Source: Streptomyces collinus Tu 365 (GTDB lineage Bacteria > Actinomycetota > Actinomycetes > Streptomycetales > Streptomycetaceae). Taken from it: a DNA stretch of 64,000 nt. The position numbers and the translations under genes are program-made. Shown in pieces: positions 36,203 through 44,291 of the stretch. The stretch spans positions 4,980,170 through 5,044,169 of the forward strand of contig NC_021985.1 of NCBI RefSeq assembly GCF_000444875.1, read 5' to 3'. The number at the start of each line of letters is the position of its first letter. The stretch's first letter is position 1. The notes beneath the pieces were generated by a model. That model had not been told where the DNA came from, did not search any database, and saw only the letters and a program-made list of their open reading frames with translations.

Positions 36203-36404
36203 CCGCTACTTCCGCTACCGCCGCTACCTCGCAGGTCACGGGCCTGTTGGAGGTAGCGGGAAGGGGTAGCGGTAGCGGACGGGTAGCGGTGCGGTAGCGG
36301 CTTCGGATGCCCGTTACCGCTACCGCGTTATCACTGGTCAAGCCGTGTTTTCGGTGCCAGGTAGCGGAGGTAGCGGACTTTCCGGGGGTGGGGGGCAGTA
36401 GCGG
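36203..36404. repeat. GTAGCGG iteron cluster, candidate replication origin
   Basis: Twelve exact copies of GTAGCGG or its complement CCGCTAC plus one variant (CCGTTAC) lie in about 200 bases. Minus-sense copies begin at 36203, 36212, 36221 (9-base spacing) and 36317. Plus-sense copies begin at 36253, 36266, 36272, 36283, 36294, 36361, 36370 and 36398. The array spans the gap between xis and the DUF3631 gene and runs into the 3' end of that gene, where it encodes a Pro-rich tail. This is the layout of an iteron origin or a Xis binding array. Confidence 0.7.
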
Positions 36405-37483
36405 GCCCACGCGTCGTGCAGATCAGCGGCGTAGTAGCCCTTGAGGACGCTTCCGGCGGTCTTGATGTTGCGGGAGGCGATGGGCTCGTTGTCGGCCGTC
36501 ATGTACTCGGCGAGCATCCGGGACAGGCGCCGGTTGTCGAGCGGCTTGCCGTGCAGGTCGGCCCAGGGTGCGTCGTCCAGGGCGTTGAGCCGGTCCAGGA
36601 TGGCGACGGTGGGCAGGCGGTCGATGCCGACCATGACGTGATCGCGTAGATCGGCAAGCAGCCGAATCCCCATGCTGCCCTTGTCGTTGGCCTTGGACGC
36701 CGTCACCAGGGTCACGCATGCTTCCCGAGCCCGCTCGGGCCAAGCACCGCCGGCGGCGTCCGCGACCGCGAGCAGGGGTTCCCATACGTCCGCCGGTCGG
36801 TCGGTGACACCTTCGGGCATGTCCGGCCAGGCGTCCACCACTCGCGCACGTGCCTGTTCGGCCCACTGCGCCAGCCGCTCACGGAGCTTGTGCCCCTGCG
36901 CCTCGTGGATGCGAGCCCGGAACGGTTCCACGCGTTCGTTGCGGGCCCGGCGGCGCATGCGGATGACAACGGAGCGGGTCAGGATCGTGTCGGGCAGGGA
37001 GCCGAGCCCGGCGACCGCGACCGCGCAGTACGAGGGGAACGCCTGCACAGTCTGGTTGCCGCCATCGCCGATACACCGGTAGGTGACCCCGGAGCGGCGG
37101 TGTCCGGCGTTGAGGAACCCGCGCAGTTCCTCGTTGTCCCCCGCCTTCGGCCCGAAGATCGTGTCGATCTCATCGAACAGGATCGTCGGCCGGCCGTTCG
37201 CCCCCGACACCGCGCGGAACAGAGCGGCGGCGGACGCGTTCACGGCCGTCATGGACTGCGGCACCAGCGTTTCCACGATCTCCAGGGCTCGCGACTTGCC
37301 CGATCCCGGCTCGGGGGACAGGAAGGCCAGGCGGGGCGTGGAGTCGAAGCAGTCGAGCAGGTGGGCGTGTGCGTCCCACAGGGCGACGGCGACGTAGGCG
37401 GCCTCGGTGGGGAAGACGTTGAACCGTCGGTGGAAGGCTTCCACCTCGTCCAGCAGCGCGGCCCCGTCCATGGTGGGGGTCAT
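36338..37483 (-). CDS. DUF3631 / AAA-like replication protein
   Basis: 381 residues, start ATG 37483 with AGGGAGGGC upstream. A P-loop is visible in LAFLSPEPGSGKSRALEIVETL and Walker B in PTILFDEIDTIFGPKAGDNEELRGFLNAGH; the DUF3631 domain follows (about 190-370). Such proteins pair with Prim-Pol proteins in AICEs and phages as helicase-like partners. Here the two flank one small gene, with ATGA overlaps throughout. The C-terminus PPPPESPLPPLPG is written by the overlapping iterons. Confidence 0.85.
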   Translation of the reverse strand: MTPTMDGAALLDEVEAFHRRFNVFPTEAAYVAVALWDAHAHLLDCFDSTPRLAFLSPEPGSGKSRALEIVETLVPQSMTAVNASAAALFRAVSGANGRPTILFDEIDTIFGPKAGDNEELRGFLNAGHRRSGVTYRCIGDGGNQTVQAFPSYCAVAVAGLGSLPDTILTRSVVIRMRRRARNERVEPFRARIHEAQGHKLRERLAQWAEQARARVVDAWPDMPEGVTDRPADVWEPLLAVADAAGGAWPERAREACVTLVTASKANDKGSMGIRLLADLRDHVMVGIDRLPTVAILDRLNALDDAPWADLHGKPLDNRRLSRMLAEYMTADNEPIASRNIKTAGSVLKGYYAADLHDAWARYCPPPPESPLPPLPGTENTA

Positions 37484-37911
37484 GCGGCGGCCCTCCCTTC
37501 GGTGGATACGGCGGGCATTCCGGTGCAGGCGGATCGGTGGGCGTCGTACTCGGTGACCAGCGCGGTCACGGCCTGGGGGCCGGTGGCGGTGCTGGTCTGT
37601 CCGCAGGGGCAGGTGTAGGCGGCGGTGGGAGTGTCGCCGGGGCGGGTGGACCAACGGGCGCCGTCCCAGTGGTGGCGGTAGACCGGTGGGGCGTAGATCC
37701 GGATACCGGGCCGCTCCGGGGTGGGGTCGGCCGTGCCGTGCCGGGCTTCGTCGGTCTGGAACCGCTCAGAGCGAAGTGCAGTGACGACGCCCTTGCGGGC
37801 GGCGCCTGTCGGCTCGCCCACGGCTGGCCCGGGCCCGGCTTTCTCGGCGCCGTGCCGGCCGGTGGGTGTCGGGGCTTGGCCTTCCAAGCGGGGAGTGGCG
37901 GGGGCGCTCAT
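37480..37911 (-). CDS. Small AICE protein with Cys pair
   Basis: 143 residues, start ATG 37911, overlapping both neighbours by ATGA. The N-terminal half is Pro/Ala/Gly-rich and basic. The C-terminal half has YRHHWDGARWSTRPGDTPTAAYTCPCGQTSTATG and ends in EYDAHRSACTG, so TCPC...HRSAC could bind zinc. It is not a recognised family. Its placement between Prim-Pol and the DUF3631 helicase suggests an accessory replication role. Confidence 0.65.
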   Translation of the reverse strand: MSAPATPRLEGQAPTPTGRHGAEKAGPGPAVGEPTGAARKGVVTALRSERFQTDEARHGTADPTPERPGIRIYAPPVYRHHWDGARWSTRPGDTPTAAYTCPCGQTSTATGPQAVTALVTEYDAHRSACTGMPAVSTEGRAAA

Positions 37912-38810
37912 GCCGCCTGCCTGGGTCGGGCTTTGCGGATGGAGCCGTCCAGGGCGCTGCGGATGGTGGTGCGGCACTCGGCCGCGGTGAGTCCCACCGC
38001 CTCGCCCGCCCCTTGGAAGGCGTCCTCAACCGTCTGCCGGGGGAGGTCGCCCCACGCGACGAATCGCCCCACCTTGAAGGCGCATCGGTTTAGCACGGTG
38101 TTGCGCAAGCCTTCCGGGGCGGCGGTCACCACCGCGCACTCGGCTTCCAGCGCGGCCAGTGCCGCCCGGCTGCCGCCCACCGCTGGCAGCCGCAGCGACC
38201 CCTCAGGGCGCGCGGGCGCGGGCTCCAGGATGCTCAGCAGCCACGCGGGCAGAGGGGCGGCCAGAGAGGCGCACAGCGCCTCGTACCATCCGGCGGCGGT
38301 GACGCTACCGGCGGCGACGACGTATCCGCCCCACGCGCGGGTGTCGACCGAATCCGCCACGGTGCCCGCCGTGTTGCCCAGCCGGGCGCCCGGCGGGCAG
38401 GTGAAGTAGAGATGCTCTCCACCGCTCGCGGTCCGCACCCGGTAGGTGTTGGGGACGGCGTGTCCGGCGCGCTCGCAGAGCGCTGCAAAGGTGGTCGCGC
38501 CGCAAGGCGCGTCCGAACTGTTCTTGTCCTTGGGCACGTCCAGGTCGATGACGACCAGCCCGGACGGGCCGGTGGCGATGCCGACGTTGAACGGCGCCCG
38601 CGACCATGCGGCGCGGATGCGGGCGGGGTCGGTGGTGGCGCGCTGCTCCCACTTCACGTGCCCGGTCGTGCACGGGTCGGTGCGGGTGCAGGTCTTCTCT
38701 CCGTGCAGGGCGGGCGGCTTGCTGCCGGGCCTGCACGGGAAGACGTGCCAGCCGCGCTCGGCGGCGGTTAAGGCTGCACGGAGCAGCGCGGTTTGGGCGT
38801 CATGGGTCAT
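37908..38810 (-). CDS. Bifunctional DNA primase/polymerase (Prim-Pol)
   Basis: 300 residues, start ATG 38810. The Prim-Pol fold is in the first 190 residues: GWHVFPCRPGSKPP at the start, VVIDLDVPK as the catalytic DxD and ASGGEHLYF as the following His motif. The C-terminal part (FKVGRFVAWGDLPRQTVEDAFQGAG...) is a PriCT-like helical domain. This is one of the three recognised AICE replication types, besides RepSA and RepAM. It should initiate element replication at a nearby origin, plausibly the iterons at 36.2-36.4 kb. Confidence 0.88.
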   Translation of the reverse strand: MTHDAQTALLRAALTAAERGWHVFPCRPGSKPPALHGEKTCTRTDPCTTGHVKWEQRATTDPARIRAAWSRAPFNVGIATGPSGLVVIDLDVPKDKNSSDAPCGATTFAALCERAGHAVPNTYRVRTASGGEHLYFTCPPGARLGNTAGTVADSVDTRAWGGYVVAAGSVTAAGWYEALCASLAAPLPAWLLSILEPAPARPEGSLRLPAVGGSRAALAALEAECAVVTAAPEGLRNTVLNRCAFKVGRFVAWGDLPRQTVEDAFQGAGEAVGLTAAECRTTIRSALDGSIRKARPRQAA

Positions 38811-38899
38811 GCTGGATGTCTCCAGTTCTCTTGATGGTGCTGGGTGACAAGGGCGGCCCCGCGGCTTTGGCGAGACGATGGGGGCCGCCCTTGGCGTAG

Positions 38900-39364
38900 C
38901 TAGCTGTGGAAGTGGTTGCGCTTGAAGACCGCCCGGCGGATGTGGACCGTGGTGCCGCCCTTGTGGCCGTTGGAGCTGAAGACCTGGACGGCGATCCAGC
39001 CGCCGAAGAGGACGGCGGCGAGGATGATGAGCTGGGTGATCAGCGCCGTGAGTGCGGTGATGAACGTGGTGAGCAGGAGCAGTCCGCCGCACACGGCGAG
39101 GAACCCGACACCCCCGAGGGCGACGTTCACCGCCGTCCGGGACACGGGTGGCTTCGCCGCGAGCGGTTCGGGCTGCAGGGCGTTGACGGCGTAGCCGGTG
39201 ACGATCCGCCCGTTGGGCAGGACGATGCTCGCCACCGCCGGCACGGCGCCCGGTTGCATGAGGACGACCGGCGCCGGTACGACAGCGGCCGGGGTGATGG
39301 GGGCGGGCTGATGGACCGCGACATCCCGCAGCGCGGACGCCGGGAGGTGCTGTTCGGGGTACAT
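38900..39364 (-). CDS. SpdD-like transfer-associated membrane protein
   Basis: 154 residues, start ATG 39364. A soluble Pro/Val-rich N-terminal half is followed by two strongly hydrophobic segments (VALGGVGFLAVCGGLLLLTTFITAL and LITQLIILAAVLFGGWIAVQVF) and a basic tail. Size, topology and position between Prim-Pol and traB fit Spd proteins, which help plasmid or AICE DNA spread between mycelial compartments. Assignment rests on context and topology. Confidence 0.6.
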   Translation of the reverse strand: MYPEQHLPASALRDVAVHQPAPITPAAVVPAPVVLMQPGAVPAVASIVLPNGRIVTGYAVNALQPEPLAAKPPVSRTAVNVALGGVGFLAVCGGLLLLTTFITALTALITQLIILAAVLFGGWIAVQVFSSNGHKGGTTVHIRRAVFKRNHFHS

Positions 39365-39388
39365 GTGGAATCCCTTCCGGTGCTGGGT

Positions 39389-39545
39389 CAGGGAGGCGGC
39401 GGCACCCCCTTGGGGATGCCGTGTGGAGGGGGTTTCGGGCCGCTGAGCTGGGGTGCCTCCCTGCCTCCCTGGGCGATCATTTGCACTGGTCACGGCCAGG
39501 GAGGCGGGTCAGGGAGGGGGTGAGGGAGTTCTCCCTGCCTCCCTG
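39389..39545. repeat. CAGGGAGG octamer cluster, candidate clt/TRS
   Basis: Exact CAGGGAGG or CCTCCCTG octamers begin at 39389, 39456, 39464 (in direct tandem), 39497, 39510 and 39538. Near copies lie at 39521, 39530 and 39560. All are in the noncoding 203 bases after the traB stop, where clt loci with 8-bp TraB recognition repeats lie in Streptomyces plasmids. Confidence 0.65.
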
Positions 39546-39567
39546 ATCCGGGCGGGGCGGCTCCCTG

Positions 39568-41685
39568 CTATCCGGCGTCGGAAGCGGAACCGTCGGTGTC
39601 ACGATGGGCAAGGGCGCGGGCGATGTGGTCGCGGCCGACGACCATGCGGCCGTCGGACTTGTACGGCTCGGCGCCGGTGCCGTCCAGGACGCGGGTGAGG
39701 TCGACGGGCGACCAGGTGCCGTAGGCGTCCGGGTTCAGTACGGAGAGCCGCTTGAGCACGTCCTGGGTGCGCAGCCGCGGGGCGTCGCCGATGACGGCGG
39801 CGATGTCGGCGAGCGGGTCACGCTCCTCGTCGTCGCGTTCGATGGCGTGCAGGGTGGTGACGCCGTCGCGCAGGGCCTTGGCCCGGTCGGTGATGGCTTC
39901 GGCGGTGGCGTCGTCGATGAAGTGCGTGCGCACGGTGATGGAGGACTGGCCGGCCGGGATGGTGATGCCGTCGGAGGCGACGACCAGGGTGCCCCGGTCC
40001 AGCCCTGGGCGCAGCAGGTTCGGGGCGGCGCCGCCGTCCACGGCCTTGTCGCCCAGCGCCATGCGGGCCTGCGATTCGGTGCCGAGTGCGAGGGAGGCGC
40101 GGGTGTGGGCGCCCTCGCGGACCAGCTTGGGCAGGTTCTCGTTGGTGGGGTCCTGGGTGCCCTGCCACATCAGGACGTTGACGGCGCGGCCCTGGTTGTG
40201 GATTTTGCGGACGGCCATGAAGTACCGGGAGTTGGCCTTGGCGCCGCCGTAGGGGCGCTTGTCCTCGTCCTTGGCCGGGCACATGAACGCGACCTGTGCC
40301 TCATCGACCAGCACGATCAGCGGCGGGAACTGGGTGCCGGGCGGGGCCTGGATGCGGCGGTTCATCTCGTCCACCGCGCCTTCGACCATCTCGGTCACCT
40401 GGATCACGTGCTCATCGGTGGGGCCCTGGATGAGGGTGAGGGCGAGGCCGTCGAACATCTTCCAGTCGCCCACGCCCTTGAGGTCACCCATGAGGAACTG
40501 CACCGACTTGTCCAGGGACAGCCACAGCGCCAGGGACCGCAGGGCCACGGTCTTGCCCTGGTTCGACAGGCCGGTGATGAGCAGGTGCCGCTGATACAGG
40601 CTCAAGTTCGCGGCGTCGCCGCGCAGGTCCTGACCCCACGGCGCTTTGCCCTTGGCGTAGTCGGCGGTCATCGTGTCGTCGGTGGCCAGCGGGGACGGGC
40701 CGATCGGCTCGTCCAGCGCCCCGGAGTCGGCCACCCACAGCCGCACTGTGCGGGCGGCGGTCGGGATGGTGATGAACACCTCGTGCTCGTGCCGGGACAG
40801 GTTCTCAGCGAGCTTCCGACGCCGGTTCTGCACCTCGATCGTGGACACCCCCGACGGGAGGGTGACGTCGACTTCCACGCCGCATCCGGCGATGACGATC
40901 GGGGACAGCATCGACGCACCCGCGTCGCCCATCTCCTGAATCGCCTTACGCAGGGCAGGTACCCCCAGGTCGCGTAGGGCCTTGACCACGATCGACGGGG
41001 TGATCGGCTCGCCCTCACCGTTGCGGACGCCTGCCGGCAGTGCCCACTGGGGTGCGGCCTGTTGGTGGGCCCCGACGGACCACAGGGCGAGCAGGGCGAG
41101 GAACGGGCCGACCGTCAGGGCCGGTCCCCACACCACTTGCACGATGGTGATCAGCAGGTTGATGAACTTGATGACCGCCATGAGCGGAGTGACGACCTCG
41201 GTGGCGTCCTTGGTGGCGATGGCCATCGCGACGCCGAGCAGGACCAGTCCACCGACGCCCATACCGGCGCTCACGGCCGCGCCCTTGGCCGCGTCCAGCG
41301 GCGAGTGCAGCAGGTCCATGCGGCGGCGGTGGCGGGCGTCGCGGAATCGCTGCCCCCGCTCCTCCCACTCGGCAGCCGCCTCGAAGTTCCCCGCGGCTTC
41401 AGCGGCGCGGAGCATGCGCTCGTACCGGGCGGCGGTGCGACCGTCCCACGCCCGGCGGCCCACGATCCGCGCGCCCCCGAGGACGTACAGGCTGTGCCGG
41501 GCGACCGTGCGCGCGGCCGTCCTGGTGGCCTCGTGGGTGACGGCCGTGCGTACGGCGCGTCCGGACCGGAGCCACAGGGGGACCGGCGGTGCGGCCGGCG
41601 GGTCGGGGACCACGGTCAGTGTGGTCACGGGCGGGTCGGGCTCGGGGTTGGTGTCTTTGTGCAGGTGGACGACGTTGCCGCTCAT
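39568..41685 (-). CDS. traB: FtsK/SpoIIIE-type DNA translocase TraB
   Basis: 705 residues. Two or more membrane helices at about 136-158 and 170-202 are followed by a hexameric motor: Walker A GLSNQGKT (372-379) and Walker B LIVLVDEAQ (456-464). The C-terminal 80 residues (about 620-700, RLRTQDVLKRL...RMVVGRDHIARALA) look like the winged helix that reads 8-bp transfer repeats. Members move double-stranded DNA between hyphae as a single protein. Start ATG 41685. Confidence 0.9.
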   Translation of the reverse strand: MSGNVVHLHKDTNPEPDPPVTTLTVVPDPPAAPPVPLWLRSGRAVRTAVTHEATRTAARTVARHSLYVLGGARIVGRRAWDGRTAARYERMLRAAEAAGNFEAAAEWEERGQRFRDARHRRRMDLLHSPLDAAKGAAVSAGMGVGGLVLLGVAMAIATKDATEVVTPLMAVIKFINLLITIVQVVWGPALTVGPFLALLALWSVGAHQQAAPQWALPAGVRNGEGEPITPSIVVKALRDLGVPALRKAIQEMGDAGASMLSPIVIAGCGVEVDVTLPSGVSTIEVQNRRRKLAENLSRHEHEVFITIPTAARTVRLWVADSGALDEPIGPSPLATDDTMTADYAKGKAPWGQDLRGDAANLSLYQRHLLITGLSNQGKTVALRSLALWLSLDKSVQFLMGDLKGVGDWKMFDGLALTLIQGPTDEHVIQVTEMVEGAVDEMNRRIQAPPGTQFPPLIVLVDEAQVAFMCPAKDEDKRPYGGAKANSRYFMAVRKIHNQGRAVNVLMWQGTQDPTNENLPKLVREGAHTRASLALGTESQARMALGDKAVDGGAAPNLLRPGLDRGTLVVASDGITIPAGQSSITVRTHFIDDATAEAITDRAKALRDGVTTLHAIERDDEERDPLADIAAVIGDAPRLRTQDVLKRLSVLNPDAYGTWSPVDLTRVLDGTGAEPYKSDGRMVVGRDHIARALAHRDTDGSASDAG

Positions 41686-41776
41686 AACGGCAGGCTCCTG
41701 ACTGCCCCGGATCGGGGCGAAGCGAGGGGGGAGGGCGCGGTGAGGGGGCCGGGCCGCGTGGGCCCGGCCGGGCTGG

Positions 41777-42094
41777 TCACCACCAGCGGGAGGACTTCTG
41801 CGCGGCGCGGGCGGTGGCGGCCTCGTTGACGATCCGCTGCCGCTCGGTGTGGAGCGCGGCGATCTCCGCGACGAGCCGGGTCTCGGCCGACTGCCACGCG
41901 GTGTCCAACTGCCGTTCGGCGCGGGCGGGGCTGTTGCCCCTCACGATCCGGTACGAGCCGCCGGCGAGGGCACCGAGGACGGCGCGGCGCTCGCGGCCGT
42001 CCAGCGGCCACATCTCGCGGTTGCGGACGGCTTCGAGCTTGCGGTTGGTCTGCTGGATGGCCTTGTCCAGGCGGCGGGTGTCGGGTTTGCCCAT
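41777..42094 (-). CDS. Small basic coiled-coil AICE protein
   Basis: 105 residues, ATG 42094 with GAGGAG 8 bases upstream; GTG 42103 would place the ribosome site too close. It is highly charged and helical (LDKAIQQTNRKLEAVRNREMW and AETRLVAEIAALHTERQRIVNEAATARAAQ), probably coiled-coil. It is not a recognised family. It lies in the spd/tra operon upstream of traB. Confidence 0.65.
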   Translation of the reverse strand: MGKPDTRRLDKAIQQTNRKLEAVRNREMWPLDGRERRAVLGALAGGSYRIVRGNSPARAERQLDTAWQSAETRLVAEIAALHTERQRIVNEAATARAAQKSSRWW

Positions 42095-42095
42095 G

Positions 42096-42437
42096 TCAGG
42101 CACTCCTCAGGGAGGGTTCGGGGAAGGCGCAGGGGGTGCACATGCCGAGCGATGCGGGGATGACGTAGCCCGCGTCACGGCGGCAGGAGGGGCAGAGGCG
42201 GCGGGCGCGGTTGGCCTTGGCCAGCGCCGCTCGCCGTGCGGGCGTCATGGGCCGGACGGGCTTGGCCAGGTCGACGCGGTACAGGTAGGCGACCAGCGGG
42301 CCCCGCCGTCGGCGCGGCCGTTCGAGCTGTGCCGCCACGTCCTGGCCGCCCGGCCGCAGGCCGCGTGCGCGGAGTTGGCGGCGGGTGGCGTAGCCGTCCG
42401 GGGCGAGGCGCCACCGGAAGACCGGCAGTGCCCCCAT
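42096..42437 (-). CDS. RRQRL motif-containing zinc-binding protein
   Basis: 113 residues. ATRRQLRARGLRPGGQ near residue 17 is the RRQ-L motif and CPSCRRDAGYVIPASLGMCTPC is a four-cysteine zinc knuckle, the two marks of this AICE/plasmid family. Its start codon overlaps the stop of the SpdB-like gene (TGATG). The role is not established; it is typical of tra/spd operons. Confidence 0.82.
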   Translation of the reverse strand: MGALPVFRWRLAPDGYATRRQLRARGLRPGGQDVAAQLERPRRRRGPLVAYLYRVDLAKPVRPMTPARRAALAKANRARRLCPSCRRDAGYVIPASLGMCTPCAFPEPSLRSA

Positions 42438-43570
42438 CAGCCGGCCCGCTCGGCGAGCAGCGCGTCACGCAGCTTGCGCGCGTTGGCCGGGGAGGTGCGC
42501 AGTTCCCGGCGGATGCCCTCGCCGGTGATCTGCGCGTCCGGCCAGTCGGCGGTCATGGTGCGGGCCTCGGTCAGGAGTTGTTCGGGGGTGCGTCGCGTCC
42601 GGGGTGCCTTGGCGGCGTCCGGGACCCGGTACGTCGCCCGACGCTGCCGGGTCGACTCGGCAGCCACTGATCGGCGCACGGTCGGATGCGTAGGGGTCGA
42701 CTCGATCGGGGCAGCAAGCGCGGGGATCGGCTTGAGCGGCAGGCTGGACTTGCCCGCGTCCGCCGGGACCGGGTCGGGTACCGGGAGGCGAGTCAGGGTG
42801 ATCGTGACCGGGGTCGATTCCGGCTGGTCAGCCGTAGACCGAATCATCTCGGTCTTTGTCGATTCCTCCGCATTCGTGCTCGCGGTGGTCGCCGGACCGA
42901 TCAGGCCGACCGACGGCAGGGACGGCGGGTCGGTCGGGGTGGTGAACATGCCTGCCAGCGCGGCATCCGCACCTGCCGTGACGCGCTCGCACTGCACATC
43001 GAGCAGCCGGGTGCCTAGGGTGTGGTCGCCGGTGCCGACCCTGCGGGCCAGACGCCACGACTTGCGCTCGGACCACTTCTTAACGCGGTCGCTGGGGTGG
43101 TTGGCGGCCACCGCCCGGTAATAGGCCAGTTGCCGTACGACGGCCGCCGCGCGGGCCTCGGCTTCGGCGTCGTGGCCATCGGTGTGGACGACGATCCGCC
43201 GGGCAAGGAACGCCATGCCCTCGGCCGAGACGCACATGCCCATGGGGGTCACGGCGTAGATCACGGTACGGCCGGCGTCCGGGCCGACCATCGCGGCCAT
43301 GACCGAGGCGGCGGCGGGCAGCGCCCACAAGCCGAGTCGGACGAGGCGGGGTGAGGACTGTCCCAGCATGGTCAGGCCGAGCAGGACCAGGCCGAGCACG
43401 GCGGTGGCGCCCTCGCCGGCGGCGACCGCACCGAGCGCGGTGCCGGTGCCGTAGGCGTGGCCGATATTGCTGAACGTGCCGTAGGCGCCGATGCCGCCGA
43501 CGGCGGCCATGATGACGAATGCGACCCCGAGAACGATGCGCTGCGGGGTGGTCAGTTCCTTGCGATTCAT
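42437..43570 (-). CDS. SpdB-like DUF2637 membrane protein with C-terminal HTH
   Basis: 377 residues, ATG 43570. Four helices in the first 125 residues (VLGVAFVIMAAVGGIGAYGTF, AVAAGEGATAVLGLVLLGLTML, LGLWALPAAASVMAAMVG, VTPMGMCVSAEGMAFLARRIV) are followed by a long Thr/Pro-rich linker. The end is a basic domain (LLTEARTMTADWPDAQITGEGIRRELRTSPANARKLRDALLAERAG) with a helix-turn-helix look. DUF2637/SpdB proteins act in intramycelial plasmid spread and may bind DNA and TraB. Confidence 0.8.
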   Translation of the reverse strand: MNRKELTTPQRIVLGVAFVIMAAVGGIGAYGTFSNIGHAYGTGTALGAVAAGEGATAVLGLVLLGLTMLGQSSPRLVRLGLWALPAAASVMAAMVGPDAGRTVIYAVTPMGMCVSAEGMAFLARRIVVHTDGHDAEAEARAAAVVRQLAYYRAVAANHPSDRVKKWSERKSWRLARRVGTGDHTLGTRLLDVQCERVTAGADAALAGMFTTPTDPPSLPSVGLIGPATTASTNAEESTKTEMIRSTADQPESTPVTITLTRLPVPDPVPADAGKSSLPLKPIPALAAPIESTPTHPTVRRSVAAESTRQRRATYRVPDAAKAPRTRRTPEQLLTEARTMTADWPDAQITGEGIRRELRTSPANARKLRDALLAERAG

Positions 43571-43839
43571 TACGCGGCACCGCCCGACAGGCGCGTGCCG
43601 GCCGCACGGTTGACCAGCGCGACCCGCGCGGCGAGAGCCCGGCGGCGGGCGCGACGGATGCGGCGGGCGTCCAGCTCGGTCGGGGTGCGGTCCAGGGTGA
43701 CGATGTGCGCGTCCAGCAGGTCGACGTCCGCCAGGATGACGGGCATCTCGCGCTCGATCGCGTCCAGCTCCGCGTCCGTCGGCTCCATGAAGTCGGCGAA
43801 CGCGGTAACAGCGTCCTGAACTGTGACGATGTGCTCCAT
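43570..43839 (-). CDS. DUF6284-like small protein
   Basis: 89 residues, ATG 43839. The first half is acidic (MEPTDAELDAIEREMPVILADVDLLDAHI) and the second is Arg-rich (DARRIRRARRRALAARVALVNR). This matches the small DUF6284 proteins found as first gene of AICE spd operons. Its stop overlaps the start region of the SpdB-like gene by one base. Function unknown. Confidence 0.72.
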   Translation of the reverse strand: MEHIVTVQDAVTAFADFMEPTDAELDAIEREMPVILADVDLLDAHIVTLDRTPTELDARRIRRARRRALAARVALVNRAAGTRLSGGAA

Positions 43840-43972
43840 TGGGTCGTGTTCCTTTCGAGGTGGAACGGCCCGAACAGCACCCCTCGGAGTTGCCCCTCCG
43901 GGGGGTGCGCGCCGGTGATCGGAGAAAGCCGCGCGTTTCACGCGGCCCGGCCACTGAGCAGCGGCCGAAGTG

Positions 43973-44014
43973 CCCCGGACCGGACTCGAACCGGTCGGGC
44001 TGCGTACGGGGCAC
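43973..44014 (-). other. tRNA-like 3' fragment (T-arm plus acceptor-like stem)
   Basis: On the minus strand GACCGGTTCGAGTCCGGTC forms a 6-bp T-stem with the canonical TTCGAGT loop. It is enclosed by TGCCCCG and CGGGGCA. It resembles the 3' end of a tRNA-Leu-class gene, but no matching 5' acceptor strand or anticodon arm was found. It may be a fossil tRNA or a leader structure. Confidence 0.35.
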
Positions 44015-44187
44015 GCCGGTCTTCTCCGCCTTGTTTCCGACCCCTTCGGGCAGGCGGACCACGGGTTACCAGCAGTTCCCTGTGTGAGGTTGTCAAGGAC
44101 CCAGCAGCTCAGGGCCCCACATGGAAGCGAGCTATCCCGAACCGCACGGCTTGAAGGCAGCCCTAAGAAAGCCCCTCCCGGCCCGCT

Positions 44188-44258
44188 GTCCTAGGACTGC
44201 GAGCGACCTGAGGAGACCATGGCACGCAGTCCTAGGACTGTCAACAGTCCTAGGACTG
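44188..44258. promoter_or_regulatory. Triple palindromic operator CAGTCCTAGGACTG
   Basis: Perfect 14-base palindromes lie at 44227-44240 and 44245-44258 (18 bases centre to centre). A 10-base core copy lies at 44188-44197. All are directly upstream of the GntR gene and between it and the spd operon, as expected for KorSA-type autoregulation and repression of transfer genes. Confidence 0.75.
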
Positions 44259-44291
44259 TGCTTGACTGAATCGCGTCGAGAGGAGTTCTGC

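Larger units (their letters stand above)
43840..44291. other. Divergent control region of the AICE
   Basis: It separates the minus-strand spd/tra operon from the plus-strand GntR repressor. Three CAGTCCTAGGACTG-type palindromes lie at its right end. A tRNA-like hairpin lies at about 43973-44014. Short frames here show the typical artefact peptides that come from reading tRNA sequence (GLEPVGLRTGHAGL), not coding signal. Confidence 0.6.

Noticed and set aside
36203-36404. CRISPR array
   Set aside because: The heptamers are too short, occur in both orientations and lack spacer-length intervals; iterons fit better.
43930-44090. Complete tRNA gene on the minus strand
   Set aside because: T-arm and acceptor-like pairing exist, but no valid anticodon arm or 5' acceptor strand could be found.
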